A stretch of DNA of 64,000 nucleotides, taken from NCBI GenBank assembly GCA_009792885.1, contig WMCF01000007.1, positions 11,773,546-11,837,545 on the forward strand, given 5' to 3'. Position numbers and translations under genes: made by a program. Below the pieces are notes generated by a model. That model was not told the origin of the DNA. It saw nothing but the letters and a program-made list of their open reading frames with translations, and searched no databases. Positions 12,031 through 25,164 of this stretch are shown piece after piece (within the stretch, counting starts at the first letter, position 1; each line of letters begins with the position of its first letter). Source of the DNA: Eremophila alpestris peregrina (taxonomy: Eukaryota; Chordata; Aves; Passeriformes; Alaudidae).

Positions 12031-14857
12031 CCACAGTTTGTCTCAGAAGGATCTTCCTCAATGCTGCAGTTAGTTCTTGCCTCAATTACAACGCTCATGT
12101 TGTTATTATAATGCTAATAAAACTATATATATATTTTAACATTAATGCATTTTGTGTTAACATAAAACTTTAGGCTTAGTCCTTACTGTTCCAGACCCTT
12201 TTTGGATGCTTTGAACAACACAGGACTCAGCAAGTGCTCATCTGCACCTCCACTGTTGGGCTCCTTTTAAAGAAGTACTCCACCCACTACAACTGACAAT
12301 TTGTTTCCACTCTCTTAGAATATTTTTATTTATACTAGGACCTTTTTTATGCCATTGCTGATTAGTTTTTCTCAAGACCCCTGGTAGGTTATGAAAAGCA
12401 GATTGCCCACATTCTTGCTGATCACCTCAATGAAAGACAAGAGGTTGGTAGAAGAGTAATTTCCTTTGAATAACTTTTACTGGCTCTAGCAAAGAAACTT
12501 GTATTAATCCAGTTCACTAATTCTGTCTTTTTTGTTAAAATGTCAGTAGACAAAATGAGATGAATATGAGTTTACTGCTAATCAACATGAAAATCTGCTG
12601 TATGGTGTTAATCTTAGTGGATCTTAGTAGAGTAACTGATAAAACATTCAAAATGTACAGGAGTTTAGAGGAACATGAGCAAATGACCTACTGACAATGC
12701 AAGTTGACATGTCATCAGTCACTCTGAGTCCGAAATCACCACAGACAAGAAATTTCAAAAGTACGTGGAACTGAGACTTCATTTTTTGAGTTTTACAACA
12801 GGCTGAACCAGAACCATCTGACTCAGACATGTACTTCTGTAAAACTGGTAAAATACTGGTAGAAAGAACTGTGGACTGAGATGATACAACTTCTGCTCTC
12901 TTTTTTCCTGCAGCAGAAATCTGAAACTTACATTTATACTGCAATAATACGTGATTTCTTTGTGCATTCTTCCTATCTAATCTACTTGCTTAATGCATGG
13001 GTACATGATGAACTTTAAGTTATTTGTAGTTTGCTCTCATGAGTGCTTTGTATCTCCGGGATTAATTTTGAGTATCTTCTTCCTTGGTCTCTAACTATCT
13101 GGAGTGGATTCAACAGGCACTTAACATGCATGTCAGTAAAATTGAGTTCTTGTGGGTAAGAGTATCTGAGATATTTATTGAGTCAATATTGTGTGAGGGA
13201 TTGAGAAAGTATAAGATTTGATTAATATTTGCATTTCCCTCTCAATTATTTTTTGAGTCCTATTTATCAAATTGTAGGCTTCCTTGCTAGGACTAATCTT
13301 CTGAATCCTGGTAAATTTATAGTACAGCAAGTCTCTCATGGATCCTGACTGGACGTTTTAAGGGCATCCTGAATATAAGCCCAATATAATATTACTGCTT
13401 ATGTTGACAAACTTATACCTGGAGGTATACTAGACAATTTCAAATCTCTCAATTAGGCTTTTTTCTAAACTTAAGCATAATTATGTTACTGACATGAATG
13501 TTCTGTGTATTTTCATAGATGTATTAAAAATGAGGAAGCACACATTTGAAGACAAATCTATTATCTTCAAGAAAATCTGTACTATATGGTGATTTTTTTT
13601 CTAAAGCTTAGTCAGCTGCTTATTTTGATAATGAATTCACAAGTATCTCAGTGTCTTTGCACAACCCTGATGCTGCCACAAGTAGTTTAAATAGATGAGG
13701 GAAAGGTAATTGGGGGTTCCATAATACATTTTCAGCTGCCAGTTTCAAGGACAGTACAGAAGACCAACTCCGCTAAATCCAACTTAAAGTGCCATTCAAA
13801 ATTCTGAGTTTTCTTTCAAGGGTGCTTCTGGAATTCACTGCCCACAAAAAAGAAAGGTGCAGCCAGGCATATATACATACAACAAAGCCAAAGAAAGAAA
13901 GGAGAACAAAAGAAAGAGAGAGATAATGCAATATTTCCAAGAAATGTGGATGCCATATTTTTACAAAAATATATCTACATGTAATATTTGATTCATATAT
14001 TTTGAAAAACAAGCCTCTGGAAATTTTGTGACATCAAAGGAGTGTAGAACTGCTGGTTTCAGATGGCAGTAAGAGATAAAAAAAGGAAAGATTAAACCTC
14101 AGACAAAGGAGAAAGAAATCTTTTCAATATTTGTGTTAAAATACAAAAAAGAAAAGTCACCAAAAATATAAAAAGATGGTTAAATCTCAACAGAACTGAA
14201 CACCTTGTAATCAAAATTCTGATCTTTGCCAAAACAATTTTATTAGGAAAAATGCCAGTTAATGGTGTGACTTTTTAAAAGTTTTTAATTTAGTATAGTT
14301 GTATCAATGACTGTTTTTACATAAAAGTTCTCCTTGTATGTTTTACTTTGAAAATGTATTTACAACCATATCTTCCTTCAGAGAAGATAAAGTTACTTGT
14401 GATTTTGCATTGCTGCTAGGTTATCACCAGGAGCTGTCGGCACACAAGAGCTGACACATTGATTATAACAACATGATTAGTGATAGTAAACCCTGGTTTG
14501 TGATGAGGAGCTCCTCATCCTACTCATACATGTACAACCAAATTAAAGGACTGCTGCATTAGTGCAGATTTAGTGCAGAGCTTCACATCTGTCAGCCAGG
14601 CTCTGCCTGATCATGGTCTCTGACCATGCACTGTTGCATTCAGGCCAAGACTACAAAGACAAGTCACAGAATTATGAAATACTGTAAATCTGAAATTTGG
14701 GGCCTTTAAAAATCCTCTAAGATGCTTGAAGTAGTAAGTTAAATCAGAAACAACCAACCAAAGAGCAAAATAAAGAGTTTTAGCCCCAGGGAGGGCAAAT
14801 AGTGAAGCAAGAAGTCAGTGGGGTGATTCAAACCTGCAAGCGGAGAATTTTAAAATA
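12031..14857. other. unique DNA, no gene seen
   Basis: No recognised repeat or gene. Short overlapping minus-strand frames at 12648-12967 and 13773-14012 have no recognisable domains. A cluster of palindromes lies at 14435-14640 and is listed separately. Confidence 0.55.
14502..14519. repeat. perfect 18-bp palindrome
   Basis: GATGAGGAGCTCCTCATC reads identically on both strands. About 95 bases downstream is a second inverted repeat, CATGGTC-TCT-GACCATG, at about 14613-14629. Between them lies a small direct repeat of TTAGTGCAGA. The sequence shows the symmetry; any protein binding is inference. Confidence 0.85.
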
Positions 14858-15370
14858 AGGGAATGGTTTGGGTTGGAAGGGATCTTAAAGATCATCAGGT
14901 TCCAATCCCTCCTGTCATGGACAGGGACTCTTGCCATTAGACCACATCCAACCTGGCCTCTCTAGGGTTTGAGCATTTGTAACTTCTTTGGGCAACCTGT
15001 GCCCATGGCTCATCACTCTCTGGATAAAGAATTTCCTCCTAATAGCTGGTCTAATCCTGTCCTCTTTCAGTTTTAAACCATTACCCCTTATCATGCCACA
15101 ACTTGCTTGTATAAAATATCCCTTTCCCTTCTTTTTATAAGACCCCTTAAGGTATTAGGAGGCCTCAATAAGGCCTCCCTGAAGCCTTCTCTTCTCCAGG
15201 CTGATCATCTCCAGCTGTCTCAGCCTGCCTTTGCAGGAGAGATGTCCCAGCCCTTTGATTATCTTCATGGGCTCCTCTGCACCTGCTGTAACAGGTCCTC
15301 ATCTTTCTTGTGCTGAGGACAGCAGAGCTGGATACAGCATTTCAGGAGCAATCTCACGAGGGAAAATAAC
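14858..15370 (-). mobile_element. CR1 LINE 3' portion, antisense
   Basis: On the + strand the segment opens with GAATGGTTTGGGTTGGAAGG, the complement of the CR1 3' terminus. It continues through the complement of the CR1 ORF2 end (CTTCTCCAGGCTGA at about 15190-15205, then CTGAGGACAGCAGAGCTGG). It ends near 15370, so the copy is 5'-truncated. The overlapping plus-strand frames at 15107-15425 are shadows of this repeat. Confidence 0.93.
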
Positions 15371-18300
15371 TGGTGGGATGGTTGCTGCAACTGGAAGTTT
15401 GCTGCATTTCTTGCTCTTGTGTTAATGTGAAGTTGAAAAGACCATTTTCTATAGATGACAAAAATCTTCCTGATAAAAAGACAAAGAGGGACAGCACTGA
15501 ATAGAAAGGAAGTAAAATTCAAAGATTTCAAAGAGAATGGGAGGATGGAGTGTGAAAGAGTGGAAGAGGAGACTTCTGGAAGAGCTTCTGTGCTGAGAGG
15601 TGGGGTCTGGACCCATTGTACACATCAGCTCAGACACTGCATTGATCTCTGCATAAGGCAACGTGAGGAGATCTCTTAGCTGTTTAAAGCAGAAGATTGT
15701 GGGGTCTAAAGGAATGTGAATTATCTGTATTTCTGAATATCTAGTAACATTGACAAGAACATTTTTGTGTATTCACCAATGGCCAGGCATTGGAAGGCTT
15801 TTTAAAATGGAGGTGTAAACGATGTAAAAAGTTAGCATTATAGGTTTGGTAAAGAAAAAAATTGTAATCCTATTCTAGTCAAGACCACTAGGAAAACATG
15901 TTTTGAGTATTTTCAACATTGACAGAAAGAGGTTTCTCAGCCAGGCAGGGAAGCCTTAAGACATGTCAAGAAATATAGGCATACATTTGAGGTATGTCCA
16001 AGTTAGACACCTGATAGGGAATTTCTGTGAGAAAACATGGCCCCAAAATTGTTCATAAGAGCATCATTTTAGACCACTAAGGATTCAATGGTATCTAATT
16101 TAATCTAATTAGCTAGGATTTGATGGTCACTACTGGTTTGTGCTGATTCTTCCTTGACGTGTTAGCACATGAATGAAAGTTTCTTTATTCTTATCTCAGA
16201 AGCGTGAATTTTGTTTTGTTAAAAGAACTAAGAGGGAATTTTGCATACATGCAAAACACTGTGTATAAGGCAGAAAGTTCTTGCAGGATAAATGGAACTG
16301 GAAGGGGGAGAGAGGGAGAGACAGGGTTTGGAGTTCTGATTCTGGTGAAATTCAAGTTAAAAATACCAGTTGGCTTCAATGCAACAAAAATCTGCCCTTT
16401 CAAAAAGGATACAGACATAATTATGAATATTGAAGCTTTATTTTAGACTTTGAAAATGGGATTGGAAAAAAATCTAGAGCACATTTTAATTTCAAACAAT
16501 CTTTTTATTTCCCTTTTTAATACAATTTTGTGTTACTAAAAGGAGCTGTTATTGACAACTTGAGAAATTGGTGTGTCTACCTGGTATAAGTAACTTTTAA
16601 GGTACTTTTTAAACTGCTGCCTCTAAAGATCTGAGCTCTCATTCCTAAAGGTAAGCATTTGTAATGCTTAATAAGTGAGCAGGAGCCAGTCATTGTGAAT
16701 AGTCAAGAGATCTATCACACTCCCTAGAGGCAGTTTCTGACTCCAAACAGCAAGTCAAGGTCTAATTCCTCTAAAAATGTAAGAATTCAGCAGTATGAAT
16801 TTAATACACTGTATCTGCTGGTTCTTAAGAGAGAGAAATGAAATAAAAAGAATGTAAACGTTTCCAGGCTGTCCATCAGCTCCATGGATCATGCAGTTTT
16901 TTTAGGGTCAATGCTTTTTATTTTAAGGAGGAAGCTGACTTATTCTTAACATTTAGTAAGTGCCAGATATTCTCATTATTTCTGCCAAGTAAGCTGATGC
17001 AGTGTATGAACTCTCATAGTGGTTTTCCAGCCAGGAGTAGATTGGTAGCACTTAAACTTTTTGTAGGAATTAACCTTTCTTGATTTTGGTTCTGCACACT
17101 ACAGGGAAAATATAAAAAGCCATAGCAGAGGGAACAGGGTGAGGAGAATTAAACCCCAGACCTCTGTGACAGCTTTGGAAAAAAATACACTTCTGCTGAT
17201 TGTTGCAGTGCATAGAGAATGCAGATAATTGTTTTTGAATTGCAGCTCTTTGCGAAAAAGCATACTTTTAATGTAATGTATAATAATACAGACACAAAAA
17301 ATCTCCTAAATGGTTAATTAAATACATTCTCAGTTAAATATCTCTGTTTTTTAAAATTCTCCTCTATTGAAACCACAACATTAATTTTCATTTTGGATCC
17401 ATCCTACATCTGTTCAAGTTCAGAGATAGTTCACCTTTTCTTTTGAGGCTGGGCTGGTACAAGAGACAGTGGAGTGCAGAGGGAAAGCAATCACTTGACT
17501 CTGCAGACCTTTCTACCACTTATGAAAGCAGGTAAAGGGAAATGCTGAGACTGACTTTTAAAAGCTTAAAGCAAAGAGTGTGCTAAGTATTCACTTGGAT
17601 TTGTGTGAATGAATTTCCAACTGAATTCCTGAATGGAGGAGATGACCTAAGAGGGGATTAATTAAAAAAAAAAATGATGAATTTGATATTTAAGTAAGTT
17701 AGTCACTGTAAAATTCAGAAATCAGAATATTATTTCTATAGAGTCAGTTTTATAGAGTTCAACTTTGATCATGCTATTATAAATAGAAGCAAATAACTGA
17801 ATAAACCCAAACTTCTGCATTGTTTTCTTGGGATTCAGTAAGTGTGTGCTTTCTTGTTTTCTCCACTCTGGATATTTAGTCATAAGTTAATTTAGAAAAG
17901 ATCTAAATTTAATTATGATCTGAGATTTTGTGTGACTAAGTTAAGTTAACTGAACTGTGCTCTACTGTAAAAAAAAAAGAGTTTAATAATTCTTTTTGAA
18001 TTGTATTTGGTTTATATTATCAGTGTTGACTCTATGCCATTATTTTTTTTATAATTCAGAATAATGTATTATTAACCCTGTTGAAATCACTATGAAGCAT
18101 ATTGTTACTATAATGAAGATGCTGACTTTGGTGTCATAATTTTTATGTCTAGAATCAATATTTATAAACATAAATAGCTTGCAAAAAATGTAATGCATAA
18201 TTTAAATTAATAATTCTCCTCTATTCTGTGCCTTGTAAGTGAAAGTGTGTAGGTTATAGTCAGCAGAAGGTTTAACCTGAGTATAACACAGCTTTTCTGG

Positions 18301-19120
18301 GAATGACAGATACAGCATCACTTTGTTTTCAAGGATTGAACTTCTCTGTCCTCACCAACCCTACGGAGAGAAGGGAAGAATTCAAAGAAATTTGAAATAG
18401 TTGTCCTTTCTTTTAGTGTGCAGGGGAGCTCTGTTTTGCCTAGTAGACCAACATATATGTTTAAGTCATACCATAATGTCTTATTCAATGTTTATTTCTT
18501 TTTGAAAGTTGAATCCTCTTGACATGACTTTCTAGATGCTGATCTCATTGTCCTAAATTAGACATAGAAAAGCTAAAAAAAAGAGCTTGCTGCCAACGTT
18601 TTCCATCAGTGCAGTTTTTTGTATATTTTTTCAGTTATTTAAGGATAATGACTATAGCAATTTCACATTATTTTGAAATAATATTAATTTAGAGTGCTAA
18701 GTCAGCTAAATAATTCTGTATATAAATTCTGCTCTGTGCCTGTATTTTACATTTAGCTTAAGGCCCTGTATAACTAATGAGTGAAACTTGATTATTGGTG
18801 AAGGTTCTGGAGCACCACTTGCTTTTGTTTTCTGGTCTGCAACAACAGTCCTGGCTTTTCACACAATTATAAAAAACGATAGCAGTTTATCTGCTGAATT
18901 AAGATGTGCCAACTGAACAATATTAGAAAGATATCCTCATGCTGTGAAGTGTTCACTGTAGATCCCTTTTCAAATGGGTTCTCTTGGAAATCACTTTTCC
19001 TTGAAAACAGATAAGTGCCAAATTCATTTTTATGTGATCACCTTACCTTCTGGAATACTGAATGCATGCATACTTGAATAGTAAAATTTTCTAAGATTGT
19101 TTTATGCTTCCTTACTGCTA
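15371..19120. other. unique AT-rich DNA, no gene seen
   Basis: No repeats recognised. Frames at 15449-15679 and 16191-16446 overlap on opposite strands and have no known domain. A purine-rich patch occurs at 16300-16330. Confidence 0.55.
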
Positions 19121-19220
19121 CCTTCTTTTCTCCAGGCTAAACAACCCCAGCTCCCCCAGATGCTCCTTGAGAATCTTGTGGTCTAGACCCTTCACCAGCT
19201 TCATTGCTCTTCTTTGATCT
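19121..19220 (-). mobile_element. CR1 LINE small antisense fragment
   Basis: TTTCTCCAGGCTAAACAACC followed by CCCAGCTCCCCCAGATG and CTTCACCAGCTTCATTGCTC is the complement of a well-conserved part of CR1 near the end of ORF2. Both ends are truncated, and the 3' tail is absent. Confidence 0.85.
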
Positions 19221-22200
19221 GAAAGTTCTCAAACTGTGGATGTGAACCAGCTGAAACTATGTGTGAGTGATGATGAGCTCTACATCAGCCATCATGTACA
19301 AGAAAAAGGTACATAGATCACTCTGTGTTAAATGTTAATTCAAAATTACACTGAGTAATCTAAAGTAATCGAAAGACTGAAAGTATCAGAAAAATTGGTT
19401 GGAAGCACTAAATGTTTTAAACACATAGACTGGTTAGAAAGATTAGATAGATTTAGGTAGCTGAATCTGGTAAAGAAAAAAAAAGCAAGTGAGTGCATGG
19501 AGAATATGTAAATCACTAATGGCAAGGAGAAGGTAGGGTGATTAATAACTCTGATAGCTTGAGAATCAGTGAGTTCAAAAACAAATTATTATACATCAGG
19601 CTTAAACCAGTAATAAGATGAAACATTTTTCACCGGATGTGTCATTTAAATTTTTTGCCAGAGAATGTTGTGAAGCTCAAATCTATGAACTCAAAAAGGG
19701 ATTAAACAAACCCATAGGCAGGATCCATCAGGCATTAAACAGCTATGAAATATGATGCTTTGAATAAAGCCTCCAGCTCATGTCAAAAACTGAGGGAAAA
19801 CATAGCCACGGAAAACATACCCAAGGAAAAGTCTCTGTTTGCTGTTCCCCACTCATTCCTTTTCAAGTGCCTAAAGATTTCTGGTACATAATGAGAACAT
19901 TTCTGTTAAAACTTTACAGATAGGCAGTTGCTGAGTTAACCATACCTGCAGAGAAAATGATAACTGAAGAGCCAGAAGTAGTGTGATGAGGAATAGTAGT
20001 GACAAATCCCATTCTGCAGGAGGTGGAAGACAGAAAACTTCAGCTTTTTTCTGGGGCTTGCTGTTTAAGGCCTCCAGTGTATGTTAGACTCTTCAGACAT
20101 AAAGCTACTACCTCTCAGGAAGGAGGTTTTCTGACACTGACCAGGAGTGTACAGAGCTACCACCTGAACAGGTAACATTTTAAGAAGTCTTGTTTTGAAA
20201 TAGTATCTAAATATAGAAATGTTATTTGCTTTATTATAAGGTTAGTACCGCTTACAAGACCTTACAGCTTCCCAAGAGCACTGCCTAATGAGGAGCAAGT
20301 CGATGTCTCTTCTTCCAATTGGTGTGTCATATCCATCCCTTTCATGGTTATCTCCATGAATTTTGCCAAGCCAATCTAATTATCTGCGTTGTTAACGGGT
20401 TTCCTTCTTATGTGAAAAATAATAATGCATAGTACCACTAAACTGGTTTTTGTCCATGGAATGTAATATTTTTTGAGGTCATTTCAAAGAAAATACATAA
20501 GATTCTTGACAAATAGTGAAAACCTAGTTGTATATTGTATTTCTTAGGCTTGCTATCCCCCCCTAGTCAATCATGATTTAGATATGAATTTGAGTTGAGC
20601 TCTGTGATTTCTTGGGGATCAAAGTATGACTTACTTGCAGCAAACCAATCATTTTAGCCTTAGTTTTATACATGGCAGACCTTCTGAATGACTTTGTTTC
20701 TCTAATCACATTGAGAAAGCTTCTCTTGAAATCTGAGAATCCAACTATTGCATTTGAGAGTTTTTTTTGATGTATGCATTTTTTAGCCTCCTATGTGGTC
20801 TCTTGCTCTTTTTTTTAACAAATCCCTCCTGATATATCTGGAGACTTATACACTTGTGTGCATACAATACTTGAAAAAGTAATTTTGAAAGTAATGGCAT
20901 GATATTCACAGGAATTTTAAAAGTTTAATATTATAGTTATGCCTAGAAGTAAGAAGTTGAGCTCTTCACAATAGCAGGCAGTAAATACACAACAGGCATA
21001 TTTACTGCCTGCTATTGTGAACATTTGTGTTGTTCTATAGCTCCTACTCTGGTTTTACTTACTTTAGGACTTTCAATTTCATAATTTGGAAAAAATAAAA
21101 TAGCAGGAATTTAGGTTACATTGAAACATGAAGTGAAAGACTCGCTTTTGATTGAGCATGACTGTGTTAACTTTGTTGGCTCCTCAAAGTATCAGGTACA
21201 GCAAGGATTCTGGGATTTTTCTTTTAAGAAAGTCAAGAAATATTCCAGAGTTATAATTTTGCCCTGCTTCAAGGAGCCAAAGTTACAAAAGGAAACATTT
21301 TCATGCTAGAGTCTCCATATAGCTGCTTTTCAACCTATTTAAACAGTGAAAATTTGTTTTAGATCTCAACCCTATGATGGCATACACATCCAACTTTGAA
21401 CTTGTGAACAGTATCATTAGGTTCAGACAAAGTCATTCTCATGCATTCCTTTCTGACAGCCACTGTGATATTAATAAATGTTCTGTGTGTAGACTTAGAA
21501 AGAAGACATCAAAGCACTTGCACAACACAGTATGAATAGGCACTGTATTTTTGGCAACCATGTAACCAGTATTCATTTCCAAAGCAGTAAAAATATAGAT
21601 ATGGATATGTTTGGAATTCTTGGCTTTGTATAGTGTCTGTAAATTCAAGTGCAGTGCCAAAATAATTAATTTTCTGAACTGAAAAATGTTTTCTTTCATT
21701 TAAACAAAATGAAAATTGCAATTATCTCACTATCAATTGCACAGTTTTTAAGTACACCTGGAAATTGATTTCATCTAGTTGGTTTAGCAAATTAAAGAAC
21801 TACCTCTGTGATATCAACCTTTTTCTATCTATTTATAAAATATCATCTGAGACTACGAAGTGCAGTTTGGCAGGAAATTGTATTATGCTGGCTATCCTGT
21901 GCTCCAAAAGCAAATAAAGCAAGAAGAAAGAAGTGTATTTGCTGTGTAAGTGCAGCCAGGAGGTTTAGTTTTACATCCCAATATTTCTGTAGCAGTTGTA
22001 GAAAATCATCTGTCTGTGATGCATAGTGATGCAAAGCTACTGCATTTAAGGGACTAATTTGAATTCATACTAAAACTTGTTAATTGCTTTCAAGTTGCTA
22101 ATCTAGTGATGAGTAGAGTGAAATCCAATATGATTCATTGTAATTTCAAATCTCCTATATGAAGCTGGATTGTTCCCCTCTAGAAGGCAGGAAGCTTTAC

Positions 22201-22966
22201 TGTCAGCCAAATGAATCAGGTTGTACACAGATTAACCAGATATTATGTGTTACAATTTATCCATTTACATAACATTTTCGGCATGCTGCTTACATCTAAG
22301 GTAAGGAAATGAGACTTATCACACAATATCTGTCTTTTTTTTCTGGAATGTACACATTTAACATTAAATCCCATTAGTTTGTTTTTTTTTTTAATCCTTA
22401 TTGGAATATTAACTCTAAAAATGTTGAAATTAATGAAGTTTTCAAAATCAGAACATTATGATGAAAGAGAAAAAGGTAACTTCAGGGAGAATTTTCCCTG
22501 CATGTACACTGTAGGATTCAGTAAACAATTTCCATTTATGAAATTCGCATTATGGTGTTTTACACTTTGAAGAAATGCTAACTGCTAACCATAATGTATG
22601 AACTAAGGTAAGTCTGAAGCAAACTGAGAAATTCTAGGAAGCAAATATTTAATCAGAGTTTCTCATTAAGCTTAGGAGCTAGTATAAAAAAAATCTAGCA
22701 TTTTGTCAGTTGAGCAAAAAGCTAATTAAGAATTAGCATTGTCTTTAAAGTTAGAAATTATTGCAGCTTCCATTGCTTAAAGATTATATGTTGTCTTCCC
22801 ACACTACATTCTAAATTGTACCTTGTTAAAATTAATTGAATTCTGATATTCTCAAACAACAATTTTTTTTGCATAGACTGATGTATAGAGGAGTTAGCAT
22901 CTTGTTTCAGCACTATGCAAATGATCACTGATTTCAAATAAATATTAATTTAGGTAGCTCCATTTA
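19221..22966. other. unique DNA with one strong hairpin
   Basis: No gene or dispersed repeat seen. The notable object is the hairpin at 20965-21021. Short frames at 21121-22034 lie on both strands without recognisable domains. Confidence 0.55.
20965..21021. ncRNA. perfect 23-bp-arm hairpin, pre-miRNA-like (candidate)
   Basis: The left arm at 20965-20987 (TTCACAATAGCAGGC... to ...GTAAATA) is the exact reverse complement of the right arm at 20999-21021 (TATTTACTGCC... to ...ATTGTGAA), with an 11-base loop at 20988-20998. A 23-bp perfect stem in 57 bases is far beyond chance for a 64-kb window. The size matches a pre-miRNA stem-loop, but pairing stops abruptly outside the stem and there are no bulges. 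A lineage-specific miRNA, a MITE-like remnant or a template-switch mutation that made a palindrome would all fit. The strand of any transcript cannot be told from sequence, since either strand folds. I cannot link it to a named miRNA family. Confidence 0.4.
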
Positions 22967-22971
22967 GAATT

Positions 22972-23498
22972 TTCAGTGTTTAAACCTGTAAAACAAATCA
23001 GCCCCACACAGCTGGTCTCTCAATCCCCCCAGTACAGAGAGGGGGGGAGATTAGCAAGAGTAAAGTGATAAAACTTGTGGGTTGAAATATAGGTAGTTTG
23101 ATAGGTAAAGCAAAAGCCACACACACGAGCAAAGAAATTTATTTATTTATTTATTCCCATTGGCAGGCAGAGGTTTAACCATTTCCAGGAAAGCAGAGCT
23201 TCTTCACATATAATGGTTGTTGGGGAAGACAAAGGCCACAACTCCCATTTTCTTCCCCCCATATTTTATTACTGAGCTCAGTGCCATATTTTGTGGCATT
23301 TGGATTCAGCTTTCCAGGTTGTGTCACCTTCAACCTCCTGTGCCCCCCCAGCCAACTTGCTGTCAGGGAAACAGGAGAAAAACAAAAAGGCTTTGATGCT
23401 GTGGAAGCACTGCTCAGCAACAGGGAAAACATCCCTGTGTTTTCAAGACTGGTTTGATCACAATTTCACAAAGCATATCCCAGACAAAAACCAGTACA
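22972..23498 (-). mobile_element. solo LTR of an avian endogenous retrovirus, minus strand
   Basis: Read on the minus strand it starts TGTACTGG at 23498. It shows a TATA-like AGTAATAAAATAT at about 23261-23274, then a degraded polyadenylation-signal region at about 23090-23110. It ends in a GGTTTAAACACTGAA-like terminus at about 22972, a layout I recognise from bird ERV LTRs. A perfect 5-bp direct repeat GAATT flanks it at 22967-22971 and 23499-23503, as expected for a retroviral integration. No internal gag, pol or env sequence is present, so recombination between two LTRs is the likely origin. An ATTT tetranucleotide run at 23137-23155 lies inside. The ORFs at 23175-23509 are within the LTR and are not genes. 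Confidence 0.8.
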
Positions 23499-23587
23499 GA
23501 ATTCAGTGATTTGTGGTATATTCCTTTGCTGAAGTTACTGCAGTCCTCTGCAAGGGCTTACAATTCTTTTGTTGTATAATCATGATG

Positions 23588-23690
23588 CTTGGGGCTGAGG
23601 GACAGGGTTTATTGGTGGACTTGGCAGTGCTTGGTTAGCACTTGGACTCAGAGATCTTTTCCAGCCTAAAGGATTCTATGATTTTATGAT
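23588..23690 (+). mobile_element. CR1 LINE 3' tail fragment
   Basis: The segment carries TTGGACTCAGAGATCTTTTC and then CCAGCCTAAAGGATTCTATG with a final ATTTTATGAT, the conserved terminal 100 bp of CR1 with its short tandem ATTCTATG tail. It sits 90 bp beyond the solo LTR and is an independent insertion. Confidence 0.92.
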
Positions 23691-25164
23691 TTTAATTTTT
23701 TTTTTTTTTACACAACCTCTGTGGCACCAATAAATATAGATCTGCATCTACACTAGTTTCAGGCTGGCAGCTAACTGGATATTAATCAACTATATAGGAA
23801 GAACCTGCAAGTAATTCTGCATGGAAAATTGCATGCAGCACGGTGCTTTTTCTTCTAAAGCTGTGTGTGTATAGGCAAAAATATTTTAAAATAATCCTCA
23901 AGTGCTCATAGAGAAGATGGTAAATAAAGAGTTCATGGCAGAAAACAGAAAAGACAAGAAAATAGTTCTGTTTTTCCCTGATGAATACTGAAAAAAATGC
24001 CAGCAAGTATTTTCTAGAGTTGAGAGTGTTGAAAAATGGCCACAGATGTCTACAGAAGAGAGCAATAATTTTGTTAAGAGGAATTTGGAGGTTACTTTAT
24101 CTGCTATGGGTTTTCCTTGTTTTATATGAAACACATGTAGTTAGGATTACCTTAACCAAAATACACATTTCTAAAACAAATGCAAAATATGCATATATGG
24201 ATAATTATGCACATAAATATGTATTTACATATGTAGTTACATCTGTCAGTAACCTGAATAATTTTGGATAAATACTAGTACCTCTATGGGACTTGACTCA
24301 TATTTTAATGTGGCTTGAGATTCTTCTAGCTTTGAAGAGCTACTCTTTCTCTTTTTTTGATATTTTGGTTTGTTGTTTTTGTTATTTTTTTCCTTTAAAA
24401 TACATATTTAATATATAGAGAGTAGGAGACTGGCTCAAAATCACATTTCTATAATTTTACTGTTTCCATGGCAAATTCTGAGGAAGACAGATGCATTCCC
24501 TCACGGGAAAAATATTTAATTTCTGAAATTTGAGAATTTTCTCCACTAAGCATGAAATTGTAAGAGGACTTTAAATTTCTTATTTAGTCCATTCTTATGA
24601 TAAGAAAGTCTCAGAGGACCAGTTTGCCTTCTATCTATTATTTGAAAACTGTAGGTCTCTATACTTGATTTATGATTAGCTGATGTCAAGCAACTTCATT
24701 CTGATCTCAGTCTCCCATTCTCTGGTCTCACACACCAGGAGGGATGAACCCAGGCTATTGAGGCCCTTCAAGAGATATATATATATAGGCATATTTTTGA
24801 ACTGAAGTATTATGTATAAACTCTAAGTGTGTTAGGAGAAACTTCAGAAACATTTGTAATTAGCAAATGTCATAAATGTTTATACATTAGCAACACATCC
24901 ACATAACTCAGCAGAAATAGAAGTGTATATACTTGTATAAGATAAAATACACTTGAATATCCAGTGTAAGCCACACACACATATTTTTATCAATAACCAC
25001 TATCAATTAGTTATTGCACAATAAGAGGAAATAGAAACCAGGATCTTATGGCTCGTAGTTTTTGCTCTATCAAGTGACAAAATCATAACTCCAGTTCTTG
25101 TGCTCTCCACTGTATGCTGGAGACTGTAACAAAAAGTAAAAATACATTTTTATGAAGACACTTA
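23691..25164. other. unique AT-rich DNA, no gene seen
   Basis: Contains a T run at about 23697-23709 and a short AT dinucleotide run near 24775-24786. Open frames at 23782-24271 overlap on both strands and have no recognisable domain. Confidence 0.55.

Noticed and set aside
12180..12460. Possible internal CR1 sequence next to the 11850-12030 fragment
   Set aside because: No block follows CR1 order, and the preceding CR1 already ends at its 3' terminus.
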